From: Halogeometricum pallidum JCM 14848
GTDB taxonomy: Archaea; Halobacteriota; Halobacteria; Halobacteriales; Haloferacaceae
Direction of reading: 5' to 3'
Assembly: GCF_000337095.1 (NCBI RefSeq)
Contig: NZ_AOIV01000044.1
Location: forward strand, 57,462-121,461
DNA: 64,000 nucleotides
Shown here: positions 25,783-34,101 of the stretch, one piece after another
How positions within the stretch are numbered: the first letter of the stretch is position 1
How the letters are laid out: each line of letters begins with the position of its first letter
Notes under the pieces: generated by a model
What the model was told of the DNA's origin: nothing
Seen by the model: only the letters and a program-made list of their open reading frames with translations
The model's database searches: none
Made by a program: the position numbers and the translations under genes

Positions 25783-26868
25783 TCAGTCGAAGTGGGCTCG
25801 GGCCGCCTCGCACCACCGTCGAATCCGTCGCTCGCCGAGTTCGAGGGCGTCAGCGACGCTCGCGGGGTCCGCGGTGGCGAGTCGGCGGACGGAGCGGATG
25901 CCGGCGTCCGCGAGTCGCGCCGCGTGGTCGTCGCCGACGGCGTCGAGGGCCGTCACGGGCGTCGGCGCACTCTGCTCGCGCCACGCCGCCTCGGCGTCGT
26001 CGGAGAACCACTCGGTCCCGTCGTCCCGCGCCGCCGCCTCGGATTCGGTCGCCCGCTCGCGCCACGCGGCTTCCTCGTCCGTCTCGTCCCCTCGCCCTCC
26101 GTCGGGCGTCGACTTCGCCCGCCACGCGGCCTCCTCGTCGCGCGTCGGCCCGTCCGACGCGGTTTCTTCGGCCGCCGCGCGCCACTCCGCCTCCGCGTCG
26201 GCCGTCGACCCGGTTCCCTCCTCGGCCGTCGTCGACGCCGGCGTCCCGTCGCCGTCCCCCTCGACTCCGTCGGCCCGCGTCTGCCACGCCGACTCGGCGG
26301 CCGACGCCTCGTCCGCCGCCCATTCCGAGGACGCGGCGACCCACGCGCGTTCGTCGTCGTCGAGTCCGCGCACCTGCGAGGACCGGCGCGACAGGTCGCC
26401 GTCCTCGGCGTCGAACGACCACGACAGCGAGTGCTCGCGCCGGATTTTCGCGGCCACGCCCGGATGGACGCCGTGCGCGGTCAGGTCGCGGTAGGAGACG
26501 CGCTTGCGGGCCACGTCCGCCGCGTCTATCGGGGAGTCGCGGAGGGCCGCGGCGGTCTTCGGGCCGACGAAGCGCAGTTCCTCCAACGCCTCGGGGAACG
26601 TCTCCTCGAACTCCTCCTCGTCGACGACGGTCCACGGGAGGGGGACCTCCCCGTCGCCGTCGGTCGGTGCCGCCGCGCTCCACGACTCGGGGTCCCCCTC
26701 CGCTATCGTCCCCTCGCCCCCCTCGTCGACGGCGTCGGCATCTTCCTCCGGGCCGTCGATTTCCGCATCCTCGGCGGCGTCACCCGTCCCCATCGTTCGG
26801 TCCTCGACGCCGTCGCTCCCACCGGCGGCGTCGTCACCCTCGCGTCCGCTGTCGGCACCTTGATTCAC
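25783..26868 (-). CDS. Acidic protein with HhH-like end and repeated AAWR motifs
   Basis: A 361-residue acidic protein, not recognised as an enzyme. Residues ~85-115 (LEELRFVGPKTAAALRDSPI) resemble a helix-hairpin-helix, and so do the last ~50 (VTALDAVGDDHAARLADAGI…), both typical of nucleic-acid or protein docking. Between them lies a flexible acidic region with the unit E/D-AxWR repeated about six times: AESAWQTR, AEAEWRAAA, EEAAWRAKS, EEAAWRERA, DAEAAWREQ and an imperfect EWAADEAS. No signal peptide or membrane segment. HhH-containing proteins of this kind are common in haloarchaea without known function. Confidence 0.75.
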   Translation of the reverse strand: MNQGADSGREGDDAAGGSDGVEDRTMGTGDAAEDAEIDGPEEDADAVDEGGEGTIAEGDPESWSAAAPTDGDGEVPLPWTVVDEEEFEETFPEALEELRFVGPKTAAALRDSPIDAADVARKRVSYRDLTAHGVHPGVAAKIRREHSLSWSFDAEDGDLSRRSSQVRGLDDDERAWVAASSEWAADEASAAESAWQTRADGVEGDGDGTPASTTAEEGTGSTADAEAEWRAAAEETASDGPTRDEEAAWRAKSTPDGGRGDETDEEAAWRERATESEAAARDDGTEWFSDDAEAAWREQSAPTPVTALDAVGDDHAARLADAGIRSVRRLATADPASVADALELGERRIRRWCEAARAHFD

Positions 26869-27010
26869 GCTTTCACCCGTTGACCCCTACCTTCACGTTC
26901 TGCAACTTGAGGGTTTCCGTCCATGTATGAGAAGAAACATGTCCTCCCGATAACGACGGATATTGCCGACGGTTCGTCACGTTTAGCATCCGTGACGTCG
27001 ACGGAGGTTC

Positions 27011-27877
27011 ATGGACGTTCGTGATTTATCAGAGGTAGAAACGGTCGGCGTCGTCGGCGCCGGGACGATGGGCAACGGCATCGCGCAGGTGGCGGCGACG
27101 TCGGGGTACGACGTGGTGATGCGCGACATCGCCGAGGAGTACGTCGAACGCGGCCTCGACAGCATCGAGGACTCCCTGTCTCGGTTCGTGCGCAAGGAGA
27201 AACTCTCGCAGTCGGAGGCCGACGACGCCCTCGACCGGGTGCGCGGCACGACCGAGTTACCCGACCTCGCGGCGGCGGACCTCGTGGTCGAGGCGGCCGT
27301 CGAGGACATGGACCTCAAACGCGACATCTTCGCCGACCTGGACGGCGTCGTCGACGAGGACGTGGTGCTGGCCACGAACACGAGCACGCTCTCTATCACC
27401 GCCATCGCCGCCGCGACGAACCGCCCGGAGGCGGTGGTCGGCGTCCACTTCATGAACCCGGTCCCGGTGATGAAGGGCGTCGAAGTCGTCGTCGGAGAGA
27501 AGACCGACCCCGCCGTCGTCGAACTCGCGCACGGGTTCTCTGAGGCCCTCGGCAAGGAGACCTGGGAGTCCGACGACAAACCCGGCTTCGTCACCAACCG
27601 CATCCTGATGCCGTGGCTGAACGAGGGCATCCGCGCCTACGACGAGGGCGTCGCCTCGAAGGAGGACATCGACCGCGGGATGACGCTCGGGACGAACGTC
27701 CCCATGGGACCGCTGACGCTGGCGGACCACATCGGCCTCGACGTCTGCCTGGACGCCTCGCGAACCCTCCACGAAGAACTGGGCGACCGGTACAAGCCGG
27801 CGTACCTCCTCAAGCGCAAGGTGGAAGCGGGCGACCTCGGAAAGAAGACGGGAACGGGGTTCTACGAGTACGACTGA
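27011..27877 (+). CDS. 3-hydroxyacyl-CoA dehydrogenase
   Basis: NAD-dependent oxidation of 3-hydroxyacyl-CoA in fatty-acid and related breakdown, or the reverse in synthesis. The 288-residue protein has the Rossmann loop VGVVGAGTMGNGIAQVAA (residues ~12-30), a charged RDIAEEYVERG, and the family signature HFMNPVPVMKGVEVV followed by DKPGFVTNRILMPWLNEG with the catalytic His/Glu pair. An ACGGAGGTTC ribosome-binding site precedes the ATG. It is monofunctional, and substrate length cannot be read. Confidence 0.93.
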   Translation: MDVRDLSEVETVGVVGAGTMGNGIAQVAATSGYDVVMRDIAEEYVERGLDSIEDSLSRFVRKEKLSQSEADDALDRVRGTTELPDLAAADLVVEAAVEDMDLKRDIFADLDGVVDEDVVLATNTSTLSITAIAAATNRPEAVVGVHFMNPVPVMKGVEVVVGEKTDPAVVELAHGFSEALGKETWESDDKPGFVTNRILMPWLNEGIRAYDEGVASKEDIDRGMTLGTNVPMGPLTLADHIGLDVCLDASRTLHEELGDRYKPAYLLKRKVEAGDLGKKTGTGFYEYD

Positions 27878-27882
27878 CCCGC

Positions 27883-28035
27883 CTACCACGTGCAGTTCGG
27901 ACAGCGATCCTCGCCCAACTCGTCGGGGTCGGCCTCTCGTTCGTCGGCGGTCGTCAGCACGGACGACTCCCCGCAGGCTAGGATGTCCGTTCGATGCCAC
28001 CGTCCCTTCTCGTCGCGTACGACAGTAGTTGTCAT
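27883..28035 (-). CDS. Small protein with cysteine pair (50 aa)
   Basis: ATG to TAG, 50 residues: MTTTVVRDEKGRWHRTD, then ILACGESSVLTT, ending in GEDRCPNCTW. The CPNC pair plus the earlier Cys and His could bind a zinc ion. Such short zinc-finger-like proteins are common in haloarchaea and mostly unstudied. It converges with the dehydrogenase gene 5 nt away. Confidence 0.6.
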   Translation of the reverse strand: MTTTVVRDEKGRWHRTDILACGESSVLTTADEREADPDELGEDRCPNCTW

Positions 28036-28088
28036 ACGTTCGAACGACGGTCGCACACCCACCAAAGCGTGTCGCCGCGAGGGCGACG

Positions 28089-28301
28089 CTACGCTCTTCG
28101 ACGGAGCGCCGCCGCGACGACGACGCCGATGAGGAAGAACAGCGCCCCCAACCCGACGAATCCGAGCGCGAACGCCCGGACGACCGGGAGGGCGTCGCCG
28201 CCGGCGACGAACGCGAGGCCGGCGGCGAACCAGAACAGGACGGCGACGAACCCGCCGACGAACAGGGCGGTCTGCGAGTCGAGGTAGTCGTCTGCGGGCA
28301 C
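28089..28301 (-). CDS. Small two-helix membrane protein (70 aa)
   Basis: 70 residues with a short polar start (MPADDYLDSQTA) and two long hydrophobic helices (about residues 10-36 and 42-66) ending in RRRA, so both ends would lie inside. Codon bias is normal for the genome. Family unknown. It faces away from the ABC operon and shares its upstream region. Confidence 0.65.
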   Translation of the reverse strand: MPADDYLDSQTALFVGGFVAVLFWFAAGLAFVAGGDALPVVRAFALGFVGLGALFFLIGVVVAAALRRRA

Positions 28302-28407
28302 GGTCGGACGGTTTCGCGCGGACCCTCATTACTGCGCCGACGCTCCGAGTATCAACGCTGAGTATCTGCGCGAACGATTTATCCGGGGGTCCTCCCTCTC
28401 CCCGGTC

Positions 28408-29406
28408 ATGATACGAGTCGCGGGGCTCAGGAAGACGTACGGGGGATTCCCCGCCGTCGTGGGGAGCGACTTCGAGGTGGACGAGGGGGAGATATTCGGC
28501 GTCGTGGGGCCGAACGGCGCGGGAAAGACGACGACGCTGAAGATGCTCGCCGGACTGGTCGAACCGACCGAGGGGACCGTCGAGGTGGGCGAGTACGCGG
28601 CGGACGACGCGGAGATGCGCCGTCACCTCGGCTTTCTGCCCGAGGAGTCGCCGCTCTACGAGGACATGACTGCGCGGTCGTATCTCCGCTTCTTCGCGGA
28701 CCTGTACGACGTTCCCCGGGCGGAGGCGACGCGCCGGACCGAGGACACCCTCGACCGACTCGAACTGGAGCACAGAGACCGGCGACTGGGCGATATGTCG
28801 AAGGGGATGAAGCGGAAGGTGGCCATCGCTCGGTCGCTGGTCAACGACCCCGACCTGCTCGTCTACGACGAACCGGCGTCGGGGCTGGACCCGTTGACGA
28901 CGAACTACGTCCTGGAGTTCACGCGCGAGTTGGCCGAACGCGGCAAGACCGTCGTGTTCAGCGCGCACAACCTCTATCACGTCGAGAGCGTCTGCGACCG
29001 CGTCGTCATCATGAACCGCGGGGAGATAATCGCCCGCGGCACGGTGCCCGAGATACGCGAGGAGCACGGCGAGACGACCTACCGCGTGTTCACCACGGTG
29101 CACGTCGAAGGCTTGGAAGCGACCGACGACGGTCGCTACCTGCGCGTCGTCGACGACATGGGGGCGGTCGAGGCCGCCCGCGCCGAGGCCGAGGCCGCGG
29201 GCGGCGAGGTGACCGACATCCGAACGGCGGAGCCGAGTCTGGAGGACATCTTCCTCGACCTCGCCGGCCGACCGCCCGCGGCGCGCGAGGACGGCCGGGG
29301 ACGCGCGGACCCCGCCGCGGCCGCGCGGGCCGACGGCGGACGGACGGACGAACGACGGGGCGAGAGAACGGACGGAGACGAGGGTGGAGACGGGGGCGAG
29401 CGGTGA
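28408..29406 (+). CDS. ABC-2 type transporter ATP-binding protein
   Basis: ATPase subunit of an export-type ABC system, 332 residues. It has Walker A GPNGAGKTTT (around residue 34), the signature LGDMSKGMKRKVAIARSL in place of LSGGQ, Walker B LLVYDEPASGLDP and H-loop SAHNLYHVE. A C-terminal domain (~220-285) is followed by an Arg/Gly/Asp-rich low-complexity tail. It overlaps the following permease gene by the GTGA arrangement. Together with the next two genes it forms a three-gene operon for export or for removal of membrane substrates; the substrate is unknown. Confidence 0.92.
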   Translation: MIRVAGLRKTYGGFPAVVGSDFEVDEGEIFGVVGPNGAGKTTTLKMLAGLVEPTEGTVEVGEYAADDAEMRRHLGFLPEESPLYEDMTARSYLRFFADLYDVPRAEATRRTEDTLDRLELEHRDRRLGDMSKGMKRKVAIARSLVNDPDLLVYDEPASGLDPLTTNYVLEFTRELAERGKTVVFSAHNLYHVESVCDRVVIMNRGEIIARGTVPEIREEHGETTYRVFTTVHVEGLEATDDGRYLRVVDDMGAVEAARAEAEAAGGEVTDIRTAEPSLEDIFLDLAGRPPAAREDGRGRADPAAAARADGGRTDERRGERTDGDEGGDGGER

Positions 29407-31313
29407 GTCGGTCGCTCGCAGAGCGACTCAGCGCGGTCCGCCGCATCGCCCGTTGGGAGGTCTCCCGTTCGGCGGCGACGGTCGACCGCCGGACGCTCGG
29501 GTTCGTCCTCGTCGCTCTCGTCCTCGCCGGCGGCGTCGCCAGCGCCGGCGTCGTGACGGGCGGCGTCGCCCTCGACCGGAACATCTACCGCGTCGGCGTC
29601 GACGCCGATAGCCCGTACTACGGCCCCGTCGCGGCGTCGTCGGCGCTCGACCCGCGACCGGCCGACGTGAGTCGGATGGACGAGGTCGACCTGTTCGTCG
29701 GTCAAGGGTATATCGCCGCCGACGACTCACAGAAGAGTCGCGCCGCGCTCGCGGAACTGAACGACGCCATCCGGCGGTACAACACGCGGACGATGCTGGC
29801 CGAGGAGAACGCGACGGCGGCGTTCCCCGTCGTCGTCTCCCTGGAGTACGCCTCCCGGGAGTCGTCGCTTCCGGCGGGGACGGCGTCGACCTCCGACGGA
29901 ACCGCTGACGGCGCAGACGGCGTCGCGTCCGGCGGGTCGGGGGAGGACGGCACCGCCGGCGACGGAAGCGCGTCGGGTTCGACGGACGGCAGCGTATCCG
30001 CCGGCTCGACCGCCGGTTCGACGGACGGCGGCGCGTCCGCGGGGACCACCGGCTCAGATGGGTCGCTCTCGGTGCCGAACCTCGGAGGCGTCAATCCGTT
30101 CGCCTCGGGGTCCACCGGGTCGCCGGTCGACATCCGGCCGCCGTTCCCGTTCGCCTCCTTAGTCCTCGCGTTCGCGTTCCTCGTGCCGATGAACTTCGTC
30201 GTGCAGGCCTACGGCGGGACGATGCTGAACGAGCGAATCAACCGCCGCGGGGAACTGCTCCTCGTCGCGCCCGTCTCGCCGGGGGACATCGTCCTCGGGA
30301 AGACGCTCCCCTACCTCCTCGCCCTCGTCGGCCTCACGACGGCCATCGCCCTCGCAGTCGGCGGCGGCCTCGTCTCTGTGGCGGCCGTCCTGCCAATCGG
30401 CCTCGTCTTCCTCGGGGCGACGTTCGTCGGCGCGATGTTCGCGCGGTCGTTCAAGGAACTCACGTTCGTCACCGTCGCGGTGTCGGTGTTTCTCACCTCC
30501 TACACGTTCGTCCCGGCCATCTTCACGCAGGTGACGCCCGTCGCGCTCATCTCGCCGCTCACGCTCGTCGTCCGCGATCTGGGAACCCAATCAGTGAGCC
30601 TCGGGGAGTATCTGTTCTCGACGGGACCGTTCTTCCTCTGCGGCGTCGCCCTATTCGCCCTCGGCGCGGGCGTCTACCGCGAGGAGGACATGTTCACTCA
30701 GCGGTCGGTCCCGCTGAAGTTCCTCGACGCCCTCGACGCGCGCGTCTCCCGGCCGCGGGACGCGGCCGTCGTCTCCGCCCTGTCGATTCCGTTCGTCTTC
30801 GCCGCTGAACTGCTGGCCGTCGCCGTGCTGTTCGTCCTGCCCGTCGCGCTCACCGTTCCGACGATGCTGCTCTTGGTGGCGCTCGTCGAGGAGGCGGCCA
30901 AGAGCCTCCACGTCTTCGCGGCGTTCGAGAAGTCGCGCTTCGAGCGGACGCTCCCGACGGCGCTCCGCCTCGGCGCGCTCTCCGGACTGGGATTTTTCGT
31001 CGGCGAGAAGTTCACCGCCGTCGCACAGCTCATCGGTCTGCAGCGATTGGAACTCGGCCGGACCCTCCTCGCCCCCGCGGGCGTCGACGCCGGCGCCCTC
31101 GGCGGCGCGGGCGCGGGGGCGGTTTCGGGCGGCGCCGCGGGCCTCCTCCTCGCCGTCGCACTGCTGTTCGCTCCGCTCGCCCTCCATGCCGTCACCGCCG
31201 GCATCTCCGCCGTCGGCGCCTCGCGAGGCAAGCGGCCCTACGCCGCGGCGTTTCTCGTCGCGGTGGCGGTTCACGCCGCCTACAACTACACGGTGGTGAG
31301 TTTCCTTGGGTAG
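29403..31313 (+). CDS. ABC-2 permease fused to PrsW-type intramembrane protease domain
   Basis: A 636-residue membrane protein. Residues 1-430 are an ABC-2 permease half: one N-terminal helix, a large external loop with a Gly/Ser/Thr/Asp low-complexity stalk (~155-235), then about five helices with MNERINRRGELLLVAPVSPGDIVLGK. Residues ~450-636 form a second membrane domain with the four PrsW-family sites in order: VEEAAKSLHVF (EExxK), FFVGEKF (x-x-x-E), LHAVTAGISAVG (His) and VHAAYNYT (His). These residues coordinate metal in PrsW-type proteases. Its GTG start overlaps the ATPase stop. Fusion of an exporter with a membrane protease is the unusual point. Confidence 0.88.
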   Translation: MSRSLAERLSAVRRIARWEVSRSAATVDRRTLGFVLVALVLAGGVASAGVVTGGVALDRNIYRVGVDADSPYYGPVAASSALDPRPADVSRMDEVDLFVGQGYIAADDSQKSRAALAELNDAIRRYNTRTMLAEENATAAFPVVVSLEYASRESSLPAGTASTSDGTADGADGVASGGSGEDGTAGDGSASGSTDGSVSAGSTAGSTDGGASAGTTGSDGSLSVPNLGGVNPFASGSTGSPVDIRPPFPFASLVLAFAFLVPMNFVVQAYGGTMLNERINRRGELLLVAPVSPGDIVLGKTLPYLLALVGLTTAIALAVGGGLVSVAAVLPIGLVFLGATFVGAMFARSFKELTFVTVAVSVFLTSYTFVPAIFTQVTPVALISPLTLVVRDLGTQSVSLGEYLFSTGPFFLCGVALFALGAGVYREEDMFTQRSVPLKFLDALDARVSRPRDAAVVSALSIPFVFAAELLAVAVLFVLPVALTVPTMLLLVALVEEAAKSLHVFAAFEKSRFERTLPTALRLGALSGLGFFVGEKFTAVAQLIGLQRLELGRTLLAPAGVDAGALGGAGAGAVSGGAAGLLLAVALLFAPLALHAVTAGISAVGASRGKRPYAAAFLVAVAVHAAYNYTVVSFLG

Positions 31314-32367
31314 CGACGCCCGAGTCACCGTCGCCCGGCGCGAACTCGCCTCGCTGGGCGAGGAGAAGACAATCGTACTCGCGCTGGTGTTACAGCTGTT
31401 CATCGCGGCGTTCTCGTCGTTCCTCGTCGTCGGCCTCGTCTCGCTGTACGACCCCGGCGAGATGGGGGGCTACGAGGTGGACGTGGCGATAGCGGGCGGT
31501 GCGACGGACGAACTCGTCCGCGCCGCCGACGAGGTGACGGGCGTGGACTCCCACGTCTACCCGGACGCCGCGGCCGCGACGGACGCCTTCGAGCGTCCCT
31601 CCGAGACCGGAGTCGACGCGGTGTTGATCGGCGAGGTTCGCGACGGCAGGGTGCACGTGTCGGCGACGGTGCCGGACGGGAACGTCCAGACCACCGTCGT
31701 CGTCGTGCAGTTGCGCGACGTGCTCCGGAACCTCGAACGCGCAGAGCGGACCGACCGCGCGGCGTGGCTGAGCGCGCTCCCGGTCGACCTGCCGCCGGAG
31801 ACGCAGTCCAGTCCGTACTACGGCTTCACCTACACCGTACTGGTGCCCCTGCTGCTGTTCCTTCCGGTGTTCATCAGCGGGTCGCTCACGGTGGACTCGA
31901 TCGCCGAGGAACGGGAGCGGGGCACCCTCGAACTGCTCCGGGTCGCCCCCGTCACCCTGCGCGAAATCGTGGACGGCAAACTGCTCGCCGCGGCGGCGCT
32001 GGCGCCCGCACAGGCGGCGCTGTGGGTCGTGCTGCTGGGGGTCAACGGAACGCGCGTGGCGAACCCGCTCGCGCTCCTCGCCCTCGTGGCGGCGCTGTCG
32101 GTGCTGGTCTGCTCGCTGGGGGCCGTCGTCGCCCTGCTCTCGCCGGAGCGACGCTCGGCGCAGTTCCTCTACTCCGTCGGCGTGCTGTTCGTCTTCGGCG
32201 GCACGGCGCTGTTCCCGAACAACCCGGTGAACACGGCCGCGCGCCTCGCAATCGGGAGCGCGGACGCCTCGGCGGCCGTCGTCGTCGCCGCCTACGCTCT
32301 CGTCGGCCTCGGCGTCTACGTCGCCCTCCGCCGCCTCGTCGGCGAGGTGGACGCGAACGCGCTCTGA
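31306..32367 (+). CDS. ABC-2 type permease
   Basis: A 353-residue membrane protein with one N-terminal helix, a large external domain (~45-165) and about five C-terminal helices. DSIAEERERGTLELLRVAPV is the ABC-2 coupling-region motif, matching NERINRRGELLLVAPV in the previous gene. It begins with TTG at 31306, overlapping the end of the permease-protease gene, so all three genes are translationally coupled. It would form the second half of the membrane channel. No protease motifs here. Confidence 0.88.
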   Translation: MGSDARVTVARRELASLGEEKTIVLALVLQLFIAAFSSFLVVGLVSLYDPGEMGGYEVDVAIAGGATDELVRAADEVTGVDSHVYPDAAAATDAFERPSETGVDAVLIGEVRDGRVHVSATVPDGNVQTTVVVVQLRDVLRNLERAERTDRAAWLSALPVDLPPETQSSPYYGFTYTVLVPLLLFLPVFISGSLTVDSIAEERERGTLELLRVAPVTLREIVDGKLLAAAALAPAQAALWVVLLGVNGTRVANPLALLALVAALSVLVCSLGAVVALLSPERRSAQFLYSVGVLFVFGGTALFPNNPVNTAARLAIGSADASAAVVVAAYALVGLGVYVALRRLVGEVDANAL

Positions 32368-32415
32368 CCAACCGCCGGTCGCATCGTGCGCCGCCTACGT
32401 GCCGGCCGCGCCGCC

Positions 32416-34101
32416 TCAGTGGTCCGACTCGTGGGCGCGCAGGGTCGTCCCGTAGTTCTCCGCGTGCTCTTCGTACTCGATGAACCGCGGCGCGTCCGGG
32501 TCGAACGGACGCTGCAGCGCCTCGAACGCCCGCTTTTTGTCCCACGACTGCAGGCCGCCGACGGCCGATTTGTCTTCTAAGTCGTGGTAGTCGAGGTCCG
32601 GTTCCGTCAGTTCCCACGCCTCCATCCCCCGCTCCGTTCGGACGATGACGCTTGAGTACTCGTCGCTCGACCCGACGGAACCGACTGTCAGGTCCGCGCA
32701 GTAGCCCGTGAAGTCCGCGCACTCGTCGCAGCCCTTCAGCGCCGCGCCGTGGAACGCCTCGACGTCCTCCTCGAGAATCATCCGGCCGTCGTGGTCGTAC
32801 GCCATCAACTTCCCGTCGAGGACGTCCAACTTGCCGATATCCTCGGGCGGTAGGTCCCGCTTTTCCGCCAACTGCTCGCCGATGAGCCGGTGGTAGTTGA
32901 AGTTCTTCGTGCACATCAGCGCGATGGTGTAGTCTATCGCGCGGACGCCGTCCTCCTGACTCGCGTAGTCCCACCCGAAGTCCTGTAGCGCGCGGATGCC
33001 CTCTATCTCGCAGGGCGTCCCGACGAGGGCCAAAGAGAGGTCCTCGGGCGACTTGTCGGGGAGTTTCTCCTCCCACTGTTCGACGCCGAGATTTCCGAGC
33101 GCCATCGTCTGATTGTAGAAGCTCCCGGCGCTCTCGATTAGCTCCGCGGGCGTCGTCGCGAGGAACGACTCCGCCTTCCACGGCTCCTCGTCGGACTCGG
33201 TGGCGACCAAGGCGCCGTCTATCTCGCCGGCTTCGAGCAGGTGTATCAGCACGGAGGTGACGACGCCGCCGTCCTGTGCGTTCCCGCGCCACTCCTCCTC
33301 GACGCGCGCGGAGAACTCCGTGATGGGGTCGCCGGCCCCCTTCACGTTGTCCTCGCCGCCGGTTATCTTCCACTGGCGCTCGTACCGTAGGCCGCCGCGC
33401 GGGCAGAAGTCCCAGCAGAGCGAACAGCCGGTGCACATCTTCACCAACTCCGGCAGGCCGTCGTCGCCGATGCCGATGGAGTCCGAGGGGCAGGAGGCGA
33501 CGCAGGTGCCGCATTGGATGCACCGCCCCTCGTCGATGACCGCCGCGTCGAGTTCCATGAACCACGTCTTTCCGTCCGGTTCCTCGACGTCGCTCATCTC
33601 TCGCCGGATGGAGTAGCCGGGCGTGTCCAACTCGACGCCGTCGGGCACCTGTACCCGCCTGTCGGGGGCGTCGTCGTACACGTCCTGGCTCTTGCCCGCC
33701 GCGGGTTCGGTGAAGTTCAGGTCCGTGAGGTTCCCGTCGGCGTCGACGTTCTCGGGGCGGGTGCCGCCGTCGGACTGCGGTTCCGACGGGGTCCGCGCGC
33801 GGCTTTCGGCCGCGGTCCGCGTCCCGCCGTCGGAGCGGGCGCCGCCGGAGTCGCAGGCGCACCCGCCGCCGCATCCGCACGCCGAACCCGTGTCGTTCGG
33901 CGCGTCGTCTCCCCCACCCTCTGCGGGTGGTTCGTTCGGGCGCCCCCGGCGGTACTTGATGAGTCGCAGGTCGTCGCGGCTCCCCGCCGTTCGTCCGGAT
34001 TTTCCGTCTCCGCCGCTCACCGGCGGTACGGTCGCTTCGTCGTCGTCGCCGCCCGTCTCGGGCACGTGCGGGAGTCGCCGCTCGTTTCCGTCAGTCCCCA
34101 T
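32416..34101 (-). CDS. FrhB/FpoF-like F420-type iron-sulfur oxidoreductase
   Basis: A 561-residue soluble protein. The first ~130 residues are a low-complexity leader with a Cys cluster (CGCGGGCAC, about residues 76-84). About residues 190-250 hold two [4Fe-4S] ferredoxin sites, CIQCGTCVASCP and CTGCSLCWDFCP. The rest matches the FrhB/FpoF/FqoF C-terminal family that binds flavin and oxidises reduced F420: LALVGTPCEIEGIRAL, IGLFC-like IALMCTKNFNY and KGCDECADFTGYCADLTVGSVGSS. Its start overlaps the end of the siroheme reductase gene, so it probably feeds electrons to that enzyme. Cofactor F420 use is inferred from family; ferredoxin is the alternative donor. Confidence 0.85.
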   Translation of the reverse strand: MGTDGNERRLPHVPETGGDDDEATVPPVSGGDGKSGRTAGSRDDLRLIKYRRGRPNEPPAEGGGDDAPNDTGSACGCGGGCACDSGGARSDGGTRTAAESRARTPSEPQSDGGTRPENVDADGNLTDLNFTEPAAGKSQDVYDDAPDRRVQVPDGVELDTPGYSIRREMSDVEEPDGKTWFMELDAAVIDEGRCIQCGTCVASCPSDSIGIGDDGLPELVKMCTGCSLCWDFCPRGGLRYERQWKITGGEDNVKGAGDPITEFSARVEEEWRGNAQDGGVVTSVLIHLLEAGEIDGALVATESDEEPWKAESFLATTPAELIESAGSFYNQTMALGNLGVEQWEEKLPDKSPEDLSLALVGTPCEIEGIRALQDFGWDYASQEDGVRAIDYTIALMCTKNFNYHRLIGEQLAEKRDLPPEDIGKLDVLDGKLMAYDHDGRMILEEDVEAFHGAALKGCDECADFTGYCADLTVGSVGSSDEYSSVIVRTERGMEAWELTEPDLDYHDLEDKSAVGGLQSWDKKRAFEALQRPFDPDAPRFIEYEEHAENYGTTLRAHESDH

